A DNA stretch of 64,000 nucleotides from a virus, in IMG/VR virus record IMGVR_UViG_3300044632_001003, positions 124,001-188,000 of that record; one strand, given 5' to 3'. The translations under genes and the position numbers were made by a program. The notes beneath the pieces were generated by a model that was given only the letters and a program-made list of their open reading frames with translations, ran no database searches and was not told the DNA's origin. This document shows positions 58,374 to 64,000 of the stretch, in pieces (position 1 is the first letter of the stretch; each line of letters starts with the position of its first letter).

Positions 58374-58699
58374 TTAAAAAAGTCTTTGTCCGAAATTGCT
58401 TTATCATCAATATAATAATCACCGAAGGGTTTCCCTAACATAAGATTAGTAAATTTACAACCCCAGGAAACTAACTGATCATATGTTTCATTATAACATG
58501 CATCATATGCTATTCTAACAGAGTTTTTACCTCTGCCCATACCTCTTGCAGTGAAGTATATAATAGTATGCCCATCATCATACAATGAATTAACTTTAGC
58601 AATCCTATCATAGAAAGGTTCTGCTAAAGAATAATCACCATATGTTTGAGTGCATATGGTGTTATCAATATCTACAATATATGTTTTCAGTTCAGCCAT
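58370..58699 (-). CDS. HAD-family phosphatase-like protein
   Basis: 109 residues, a short capless HAD protein. Motif 1 is YIVDIDNTICTQTYGDYSLA with both Asp present, motif 2 IIYFTARGMG and motif 4 GDYYIDDKAIS. It is shorter than GmhB but has the chemistry to remove a phosphate from a sugar bisphosphate. It is tied to TalC upstream by a 13-nt overlap and to FkbM downstream by four. Role in a heptose pathway is inferred. Confidence 0.8.
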   Translation of the reverse strand: MAELKTYIVDIDNTICTQTYGDYSLAEPFYDRIAKVNSLYDDGHTIIYFTARGMGRGKNSVRIAYDACYNETYDQLVSWGCKFTNLMLGKPFGDYYIDDKAISDKDFFK

Positions 58700-59358
58700 G
58701 CAGAGAAGTCCTTATCAAAGCGTTCGATTGCTTCAGTGCTCTTAGGATGCTCAACCATCTCAAGAATAACGGGAAGACCAGTCGTTACGATATCGGCACC
58801 TTCTTTCCAAGCATCAGAAACATCAGTTTGAGTACGGATACTGCCAGCGATAATCTCACAATCTAGGGCGTTCTCATAAATGTAATTCTTGGTTCGGTCA
58901 AGAACCTTTGCAACATCTCCACCATGCTGCTTCAGGCGGCAGTAAAAGAGAGAAACGTAATGAGCACCAGCAGAAGCACACAGTTGCAGTTGCTGCTCAC
59001 TGTAGCAAGCAGTGGCATTGATTTGCACACCTGCCTTGGAAACAGTTTTGATTGCACGAAGACCATCAAATCCAACTGGAATTTTCACATGAAACTTATT
59101 GCAAAGAGGATAAAACCTTTCATACATTTCACTTGCTTGACGAACCATGCCCTCATAATCTAGGGCAAACACTTCAGCACTCAGAGAAAGATCTTCACTA
59201 CCACAATACTCAGCAAGTTTTTGAATTAGTGCATCAAAACTTCCCTTTGGTTCTTTAGCAATAATGGAAGGGTTGGTTGTTACACCTTGAATGGCACCCA
59301 TTTCATTTGCTTTAATAATTTCATCAAGATTAGCTGTATCAGCAAAAAGATAGTTCAT
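58687..59358 (-). CDS. talC: Transaldolase TalC
   Basis: 223 residues, TalC/FSA type. FADTANLDEIIKANEMGAIQ and GVTTNPSIIAKE are the opening, VKIPVGFDGLRAIKTVSKAG contains the Schiff-base Lys, INATACYSEQQLQLCASAGA and YVSLFYCRLKQHGGDVAKVL follow. It moves a dihydroxyacetone unit to make sedoheptulose-7-phosphate from erythrose-4-phosphate. Common in cyanophages as a pentose-phosphate auxiliary gene. Here it is locked in a glycan operon, between a cupin and a HAD phosphatase. Confidence 0.96.
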   Translation of the reverse strand: MNYLFADTANLDEIIKANEMGAIQGVTTNPSIIAKEPKGSFDALIQKLAEYCGSEDLSLSAEVFALDYEGMVRQASEMYERFYPLCNKFHVKIPVGFDGLRAIKTVSKAGVQINATACYSEQQLQLCASAGAHYVSLFYCRLKQHGGDVAKVLDRTKNYIYENALDCEIIAGSIRTQTDVSDAWKEGADIVTTGLPVILEMVEHPKSTEAIERFDKDFSAWLN

Positions 59359-59792
59359 TCGTCCTCTTTAAATACGTAGGTTTTTCCATCTTCAACGATG
59401 TTTGAATCTTCATCATCGTCTTTATTTGACCATTCTACCACAATAGTATCCTCCAATGCAATACGCATATGCATCAAACCAGGAGGAATATGAAATACAT
59501 CTCCTGCTTCTAAAATGATAGATTTATTTTTGGCACGACCAATTCTCATACCAACTTTAAGTTTTCCAGATTGAATATAATAATATTCATCTTTAGTGAC
59601 GTGATACTCCATACTACTTTGAGTACCCGCTTTCATAAAGACTTCTTTTAAGGTAAAGTCATCAGTAGCAAATACGGTAGTGATGTATCCCCAATACTTC
59701 TCTCTTTTTTCTTCACACTTAAGTACAAGAGGAAGTTCTTGCCTCCCGTAACTATTGTCCGTAGTATTTGTTGATTCCATTCTTTCGTTCAA
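59355..59792 (-). CDS. Cupin, mannose-6-phosphate isomerase-like
   Basis: 145 residues. KYWGYITTVFATDDFTLKEV then SSMEYHVTKDEYYYIQSGKL gives the metal-binding His-x-x-x-x-x-Glu of a cupin, and AGDVFHIPPGLMHMRIALED the second His. It resembles the C-terminal sugar isomerase domain of ManC-type proteins. The start is unsure: 59792 overlaps the previous gene by 41 nt, and an internal ATG is at 59780. Might isomerise or epimerise a sugar phosphate in this operon. Confidence 0.78.
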   Translation of the reverse strand: MNERMESTNTTDNSYGRQELPLVLKCEEKREKYWGYITTVFATDDFTLKEVFMKAGTQSSMEYHVTKDEYYYIQSGKLKVGMRIGRAKNKSIILEAGDVFHIPPGLMHMRIALEDTIVVEWSNKDDDEDSNIVEDGKTYVFKEDE

Positions 59793-60444
59793 AATGTTTT
59801 TTATACAAGTCTCTACTCAATCTACATGGTTGAATATGTGGATTGATTGAGGTGGTGTAGTAAGCCATTTCAGCAATTTCCTCTAACACTATAGCACATT
59901 CTAGTGTTCTTTTAGATGAATCTGAGAATACCATAACACCATGCCCAGGCAAAAGGATGGCAGGTATGTTAAGTGGATTTATTTTCTTAGATTGATAAAA
60001 ATCAACTACGCACTGTCCCAGATTCTTTTCATATTCATCAAGTTCAAACTTTTCTAGTTGTCTAGCAACTGGAATATCAGATAGAAAGTAATCGGCGTGA
60101 GTTGTCCCTAAAATAGGAATTGGTTTAAGTGCCTGTGCCCATGAAGTTGCAAACTTTGAATGACTATGAATAACTGATTTAATCTCTGGAAATGCCTTAT
60201 AAATTTCCAAATGAATTGCTGTATCGACAGAGGGTTTCATACCAGAAATTAATTTTCCAGTATAAAGTTCGACAATACAAAGTTGGCTAAACGTAAGTTT
60301 ATCAAACTCAATCCCAGAAGGTTTAATAACAATATGCTTACCATCTTCAGTAAGCACACTGGCATTTCCCCAAGTTAGTTTGACTAAACTGTTTTCCTTT
60401 AAACTTTTGTTCAGAGATAAACAATCTTCAATTGCCTTATTCAT
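59752..60444 (-). CDS. araD: Ribulose-5-phosphate 4-epimerase-like class II aldolase
   Basis: 230 residues from ATG at 60444 (a longer frame to 60498 lies in the kinase). SLVKLTWGNASVLTEDGKHI has the G-N-x-S phosphate site, KSVIHSHSKFATSWAQALKP the zinc His-x-His, and PGHGVMVFSDSSKRTLECAI a further His. The end RDLYKKHFERKNGINKYYGQ is the AraD-type Y-Y-G-Q terminus. Interconverts L-ribulose-5- and D-xylulose-5-phosphate in bacteria. Same superfamily as the enzyme at 36130, yet more AraD-like. Confidence 0.88.
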   Translation of the reverse strand: MNKAIEDCLSLNKSLKENSLVKLTWGNASVLTEDGKHIVIKPSGIEFDKLTFSQLCIVELYTGKLISGMKPSVDTAIHLEIYKAFPEIKSVIHSHSKFATSWAQALKPIPILGTTHADYFLSDIPVARQLEKFELDEYEKNLGQCVVDFYQSKKINPLNIPAILLPGHGVMVFSDSSKRTLECAIVLEEIAEMAYYTTSINPHIQPCRLSRDLYKKHFERKNGINKYYGQ

Positions 60445-61213
60445 GTAATGGTTTAGATACAAATTCAGCGGCGACTTGGTTAGCAAAAACTGGGTCACCA
60501 GTTGCTAGAAGAGCTGCATAAAAACAATCTCCTGCACCAATAGTATTTACCACATTTTCCACAGGCGTTGCTGGATAATTAACACCGTTCATCATGCAAC
60601 CATCTGCACCTTTTGTTACACAGATATTTGTTACCCGATCTACGTGTTTTGCTTCCTCTTGATTACAGACTAAGTAATCAACCGCCCAATACCTATCATA
60701 GTTTGATGTCTTACTCGATACCTGAGAAGAGGCATATGTAATTTTTCCAGAATCAGTTGCATGTTTGATGAATGATTCTGTAATAAATCCACAACGGTAA
60801 TCAGCAAAAGCAATGATATCAAACTCATCAATATCAAAATTTTCTAAGAACGATTTTGAAAACTCATTATTGACATCATTAACTTGTAGATGATTGTATC
60901 GACTATCTCCATGATTAACCCAGTATCTTGTTTTAGTATTATTACGACCCTGGAAAAAACTTTTTACTGGGAGATCATAATGCAACTCAAAAGTATCACA
61001 GTCTTTATCAGACATTGATGTTGCAAATGTTACGTCTCTACCAAATCCACGAAGAAACTTGGCAACATTAGCAGCGCCACCAAAATCATAACTGTGCTCT
61101 TCAATTACCGTTTTGATTGTTGGAGACTCTAGTGATAGTCCGATTGCCCTAAGTTCTAGAGTTTCATCAATGATGGTATCACCAACAATTAGATACTTTA
61201 AATTTTCTCGCAT
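60437..61213 (-). CDS. PfkB/RfaE1-type sugar kinase
   Basis: 258 residues. LIVGDTIIDETLELRAIGLS, SPTIKTVIEEHSYDFGGAAN (the G-G-A-A-N), NTKTRYWV, VCNQEEAKH and the ATP site PVENVVNTIGAGDCFYAALL with catalytic Asp in G-A-G-D. The family is the heptose-7-phosphate kinase half of HldE, somewhat shorter than usual (~310). Its partner nucleotidyltransferase half is fused to RpiB upstream. Overlaps it by 16 nt. Confidence 0.88.
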   Translation of the reverse strand: MRENLKYLIVGDTIIDETLELRAIGLSLESPTIKTVIEEHSYDFGGAANVAKFLRGFGRDVTFATSMSDKDCDTFELHYDLPVKSFFQGRNNTKTRYWVNHGDSRYNHLQVNDVNNEFSKSFLENFDIDEFDIIAFADYRCGFITESFIKHATDSGKITYASSQVSSKTSNYDRYWAVDYLVCNQEEAKHVDRVTNICVTKGADGCMMNGVNYPATPVENVVNTIGAGDCFYAALLATGDPVFANQVAAEFVSKPLHE

Positions 61214-62058
61214 GTTTCAAGTTCTCTAATTTTTTGCATGGTATTGGTTGTGGAATAGTCTCCAACCAAAGGATAAACTTTAACTTGTATAGACTCTGGA
61301 ATACAGTCTCTGCTTCTTACTTCATCAGCAGTCCATTCAGAACCCTTAACAATTACATCTGGAGAGAGTGTTTGATAGAATTCTTGAAGTTCTTCAGTTG
61401 AATCAAAAATGATGACTTCATCAACATAACGATTTGTCTCAAGAACCCTTCTACGATCTTCTTCATTATTAACAGGTCGATTGTCACCTTTGAGTTGTTT
61501 TACTCTGCGGTCAGAATCAATAGCAACAATCAGTTTTGTTCCCTGCAATCTAGCAAACTTCAAAAGTTCAATATGGCCCTTATGAAGGATATCAAAAACT
61601 CCATTTGTTAAAACAATGCCAGTATGTGAATCAATCTTTTCAACACGCTTGACATGACGACCTTCTCCCCATGCTTCATCTAACCACATTTTGCTCATCT
61701 CTCTCATTTCAATCTGAGAAGACAACCACGTACCCAAACAAAGAACATTGGAATCATTATGCTCTCTAGACTTAACCGCAGTGAGTTCATTATGAGCTAG
61801 AACAGCACGGACACCAGCAAAACGATTTGCAACGATACTCATACCAACACCAGTTCCACAGATAAGGATACCTCGGTCCGCCTCACGATTACTCACAATT
61901 GTAGATAACTGAGCTGCATAATCAACATAATCGACACTCACATCAGAAGTATAAGGTCCAATATCAATAACCCGATATCCTTCTCCCTTAAGATACATCT
62001 TTAGTTGTTCTTTGTTCTCGACCCCATTATGGTCAGAAGAAATAATGATCGTTTTCAT
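61198..62058 (-). CDS. Fusion of RpiB isomerase and RfaE2-type nucleotidyltransferase
   Basis: 286 residues. Residues 1-~130 are ribose-5-phosphate isomerase B: IIISSDHNGVENKEQLKMYL, GILICGTGVGMSIVANRFAG with the catalytic Cys, SREHNDSNVLCLGTWL with the His. From ~145 it is an RfaE2/cytidylyltransferase-like domain: IVLTNGVFDILHKGHIELLK (H-x-G-H), KQLKGDNRPVNNEEDRRRVL, DVIVKGSEW and the S-T-T-N-T end. The usual HldE is a kinase joined to this domain; here it is joined to an isomerase. The pair could isomerise a sugar phosphate and, after the kinase and phosphatase, activate it with ATP or CTP. Confidence 0.9.
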   Translation of the reverse strand: MKTIIISSDHNGVENKEQLKMYLKGEGYRVIDIGPYTSDVSVDYVDYAAQLSTIVSNREADRGILICGTGVGMSIVANRFAGVRAVLAHNELTAVKSREHNDSNVLCLGTWLSSQIEMREMSKMWLDEAWGEGRHVKRVEKIDSHTGIVLTNGVFDILHKGHIELLKFARLQGTKLIVAIDSDRRVKQLKGDNRPVNNEEDRRRVLETNRYVDEVIIFDSTEELQEFYQTLSPDVIVKGSEWTADEVRSRDCIPESIQVKVYPLVGDYSTTNTMQKIRELETCEKI

Positions 62059-62855
62059 AGAAATTCAAAGTTACCAAATGGATAATCAACTGTTGATTTA
62101 TTATAGCATTCTCCACCAAACCAATTTTTGGGGGCAATTACTTTTTTACTTTTTGCTAACCATGCACCCCACCAAGAGAATGATGAATTTGCAATGATGT
62201 GATAATCGCATAATGACATTAAGCAAAGATCAGCATCGGTTGTGTTTTCTTCTGATATCAAAAACCTATCATCTTTAAATAAATCCTGCTCTTTACACCA
62301 AGATTCATCATCAGAAAAAACAATAACAGGAAGTTCTGGTAGTTTAGAAAGTGCTTCCTGATAATAACTAATTGGTTGCACAGGATGATTTGGATTAGAG
62401 GTATAATCTCCTCTACGAATATGTAAAGAGATTACTTCACTATCAAAATTTTCTTTAAGAAATTCTTTACAATTAGAATACAACTCTTCATTAAATCTAA
62501 AGTCTTCTCGTATCTCATCTTCAATATGCTTGAAGTATTTTTCGGTTTGAAAGTATCCCATTAAATCTACATTATCTGGGCAATTGATGAATAATTCCTC
62601 ATCAAATTCATGCTTTCTTTCCCAAAAAGTATTGGCATCCTGTAGAGCACAATCATTATTTTTTTCTATATTTTCAAAAACATCGTATAAAATAACATCA
62701 GAATTTTTGACATTATCATCATGCTGCCCAAAAACATATCTAGGTGGAATGATAAATCCATATCCCCTATTTCTAGCAATTCCTTTTAAAGAAGCATATT
62801 GAAACATTTGATTGGCAAGTCTTCCAAGATTGCCAATATGATTGAGTGATATCAT
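62055..62855 (-). CDS. Family 11-like glycosyltransferase (alpha-1,2-fucosyl type)
   Basis: 266 residues. The GT11 block is IRRGDY-type: VISLHIRRGDYTSNPNHPVQ, with SISYYQEALSK next, IVFSDDESWCKE, and HIIANSSFSWWGAWLAKSKK plus APKNWFGG. HIGNLGRLANQMFQYASLKG is the N-terminal nucleotide-binding G-x-x-N-x-x-F-Q. Donor is probably GDP-fucose or another GDP-sugar, which fits the GDP-fucose synthase-like gene at 55402. ATGA overlap at both ends. Confidence 0.92.
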   Translation of the reverse strand: MISLNHIGNLGRLANQMFQYASLKGIARNRGYGFIIPPRYVFGQHDDNVKNSDVILYDVFENIEKNNDCALQDANTFWERKHEFDEELFINCPDNVDLMGYFQTEKYFKHIEDEIREDFRFNEELYSNCKEFLKENFDSEVISLHIRRGDYTSNPNHPVQPISYYQEALSKLPELPVIVFSDDESWCKEQDLFKDDRFLISEENTTDADLCLMSLCDYHIIANSSFSWWGAWLAKSKKVIAPKNWFGGECYNKSTVDYPFGNFEFL

Positions 62856-63439
62856 ACTTTATAATTAAATGAAATAGTAACTCTTGGATCAGTATTAAGA
62901 CCAGGAGGAACCATATGAACAGTGGATGATTGAAAAATTAACAAAGAACGTTCAACTGGTTCTATAGAATATGAATCTGAATTATACTCATTTCTGATAG
63001 AATGTGGGGTACAGTAATAAAAATTAGGATGGTGAAATACTATAGGTGCAGATCCCTCTGGTCTTTTACAGAAATATACTCCACTAATAGAAGATGGTAA
63101 ATGATGATGAAACTCTTGACTGTTTTTATTAGTATAAACATTCCACCACCACTCACTTAAAAAGAATTTATGATGGTCACAATTTAAAAATTTTGCGTAT
63201 TCATTAACTTTAGTATTGATTCTTTCAAATAGTAAGTCAAAAATTTTATTCTCATACCCAATATTAAATGAATTTTGTGGGCTATTTGCTCCCGAATACC
63301 AGGAGTCTATCCCTCTACCTTTAACAACATCCTTTTCTTTTAGAATGTGTTGATATATTCTCATATTTTCTTCTTCAGAAATGAGATCGTATGACCGATA
63401 AACTGAAGTTGGAAACAATAAATGAATATTATCCTGCAC
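62852..63439 (-). CDS. 2OG-Fe(II) oxygenase-like protein (unusual start)
   Basis: About 195 residues. The family pattern is HLLFPTSVYRSYDLISEEEN at the start, EWWWNVYTNKNSQEFHHHLP with the first iron His, SSISGVYFCKRPEGSAPIVF, and LLIFQSSTVHMVPPGLNTD then RVTISFNY with the second His and the Arg. The frame to 63523 cannot be the start because the promoter lies inside it. No ATG follows: candidates are GTG 63439, ATT 63427 (AGGA 5 nt before) and TTG 63418. First gene of the operon. Confidence 0.75.
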   Translation of the reverse strand: MQDNIHLLFPTSVYRSYDLISEEENMRIYQHILKEKDVVKGRGIDSWYSGANSPQNSFNIGYENKIFDLLFERINTKVNEYAKFLNCDHHKFFLSEWWWNVYTNKNSQEFHHHLPSSISGVYFCKRPEGSAPIVFHHPNFYYCTPHSIRNEYNSDSYSIEPVERSLLIFQSSTVHMVPPGLNTDPRVTISFNYKV

Positions 63440-63463
63440 AAATATATCACAATATATCAAATT

Positions 63464-63492
63464 ATTATAATAAAAAAGGGAGTTGTTGTCAA
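63464..63492 (-). promoter_or_regulatory. Perfect sigma70 promoter of the large glycan operon
   Basis: TTGACA (63487-63492), 17 bp, TATAAT (63464-63469) on minus, both consensus. The -35 is part of the terminator stem-loop at 63472-63497. Start of transcription near 63457. Confidence 0.92.
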
Positions 63493-63497
63493 CTCCC
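63472..63497 (-). terminator. Rho-independent terminator, shared with the operon promoter
   Basis: GGGAGTTG/CAACTCCC arms, loop ACAA, then six T on minus. Ends the transcript of the upstream membrane protein gene. Confidence 0.9.
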
Positions 63498-63517
63498 TTG
63501 ATTCTTTTCAGGCTCGC

Positions 63518-63649
63518 CACCAATTCTTTGACTGGAAATTGGAAACCAGGCGGGAGAGAGTCCCATCCGCACCACTTGCTTTTTTATGGGAAAGCAAGAA
63601 ACCAGAAGGGGTCAAATTTGACTCCACCACTTGGTTTTAAGAAACCAAG
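63518..63649 (-). repeat. Two and a half tandem units with covarying hairpins
   Basis: The plus strand shows CACCA at 63518, 63570 and 63625, each followed by a hairpin. The stems read CCAATT/AATTGG, CTTGCT/AGCAAG and CTTGGTT/AACCAAG, so arms differ yet stay complementary. After each of the first two comes GAAACCAG, then a smaller stem (GGGA/TCCC, or GTCAAATTTGAC). Spacing is 52 and 55 nt. Overlaps the 3' end of the membrane gene by 13 nt. Likely a structured RNA element. Confidence 0.6.
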
Positions 63650-63864
63650 AAAAGTTGGGTTAACTTTGATATTTCGGTGATACCAAAGAATGCTATCAGA
63701 AATAGCACATCCCAGAGTTTGAGTTTGATAGCAAAAGGAATACCGAGTAGTCCCCCAATAAACTTTATTATCAAACCATTTTTGAAATCTCCCCACAACA
63801 TGATTTGATAACCAAGTAGGAGAAGAAAGTTCCCGATATACCTCAGGATACTTGTTTTAGACAT
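63637..63864 (-). CDS. Small integral membrane protein
   Basis: 75 residues with three hydrophobic segments: YIGNFLLLLGYQIMLWG, LIIKFIGGLLGIPFAIKL and LWDVLFLIAFFGITEI. Basic residues between them (RYIG, KNGL, KLK) would set the topology. It resembles small cyanobacterial/cyanophage membrane proteins that I cannot name. Its end lies in the first hairpin of the structural repeat. Confidence 0.68.
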   Translation of the reverse strand: MSKTSILRYIGNFLLLLGYQIMLWGDFKNGLIIKFIGGLLGIPFAIKLKLWDVLFLIAFFGITEISKLTQLFLVS

Positions 63865-63890
63865 AAGGGGTTTGCTCCCGACCAGTGCTG

Positions 63891-64000
63891 TTATAGACCA
63901 TCCGTGTCTTCTTCATCGTCTCTTACATAACAAGGAACTCTATCTGGATCTAACCATTTCGCATACTCAATATCCTCCATTGCAGTAGAACATTGTAGAA
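63891..64000 (-). CDS. Partial or 29-residue acidic protein at the window edge
   Basis: The frame is open to 64000 and ends with TAA at 63891. The visible end reads LQCSTAMEDIEYAKWLDPDR then VPCYVRDDEEDTDGL. An internal ATG at 63980 would give 29 residues, but no ribosome binding site precedes it, so the true start is probably beyond the window. No family recognised. Confidence 0.5.
   Translation of the reverse strand, partial: LQCSTAMEDIEYAKWLDPDRVPCYVRDDEEDTDGL

Noticed and set aside
63500-63650. A tRNA gene or pseudo-tRNA
   Set aside because: Although hairpin-rich with CACCA, I could not form a clover-leaf with T-loop GTTCRA and anticodon arm.
63584-63796. A 70-residue frame overlapping the membrane protein gene
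   Set aside because: It runs through the hairpin repeat and overlaps the more convincing three-helix membrane protein in another frame.
1-64000. tRNA genes, insertion sequences or attachment sites
   Set aside because: No clover-leaf, transposase or flanking direct repeat was recognised by eye. A tRNAscan-SE run would be decisive.

Overview
This window is part of the genome of a T4-like myovirus that infects marine cyanobacteria. The evidence is a T4-type core (gp4, gp26, gp48, gp53, gp54-like, gp32, gp33, gp59, PhoH) next to cyanobacterial photosynthesis genes (psbA, psbD, two hli, petF) and cyanophage auxiliary genes (thyX, talC, peroxiredoxin, glutaredoxin). Nearly everything is on the minus strand; only a four-gene virion block (1483-4025) is on plus. 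I saw no tRNA, CRISPR array or insertion sequence.

Layout: 1-4025 baseplate and head-completion genes around a divergent pair of late promoters. 4052-8739 replication and late-transcription genes, in an order that recalls the T4 33-59-32 block. 8762-12251 thyX, glutaredoxin and a run of very small genes, several with strong ribosome binding sites or coupled starts. 12279-16532 a four-gene glycan-type operon (glycosidase/phosphorylase-like propeller, methyltransferase-TPR-FkbM fusion, GT2, 2OG oxygenase-like). 16580-34538 an adhesin region: three RCC1-propeller paralogs, a 2373-residue collagen-like fibre and a beta-helix-type fibre. 34601-36795 HNH endonuclease, methyltransferase, small genes and a class II aldolase. 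36898-39769 psbD and psbA, separated by an endonuclease VII-like gene. 39991-48029 a second virion region with an intact pro-subtilisin and a second collagen-like fibre. 48089-49604 a redox/light-stress operon (hli, unknown, petF, tiny gene, hli, peroxiredoxin). 49707-63439 one apparent ~13.7 kb operon of 19 tightly overlapping genes: glycosyltransferases (GT25 x2, GT6, GT11, others), sugar epimerases, methyltransferases and a set of sugar-phosphate enzymes.

The most interesting system is the sugar-phosphate part of that last operon. TalC transaldolase, an RpiB isomerase fused to an RfaE2-type nucleotidyltransferase, an RfaE1-type kinase and a HAD phosphatase supply, in order, the chemistry needed to make a nucleotide-activated heptose (or pentose) from sedoheptulose-7-phosphate. 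This suggests that phage TalC can serve glycan synthesis and not only host carbon metabolism. The pathway is inferred from protein families and is not proven.

Regulation is unusually readable. I count about a dozen sigma70-type promoters with 17-18 bp spacers, and T4-type late promoters (ATAAATA, CTAAATA). Early and late boxes overlap at psbA, psbD and other genes. Late promoters are repeatedly written over the stop codon of the upstream gene. In several places a terminator hairpin carries the -35 box of the next promoter. A ~130 bp tandem repeat with covarying hairpins at 63518-63649 may be a structured RNA. Gene symbols follow T4 or cyanobacterial usage and rest on reading the protein sequences, not on a database search.
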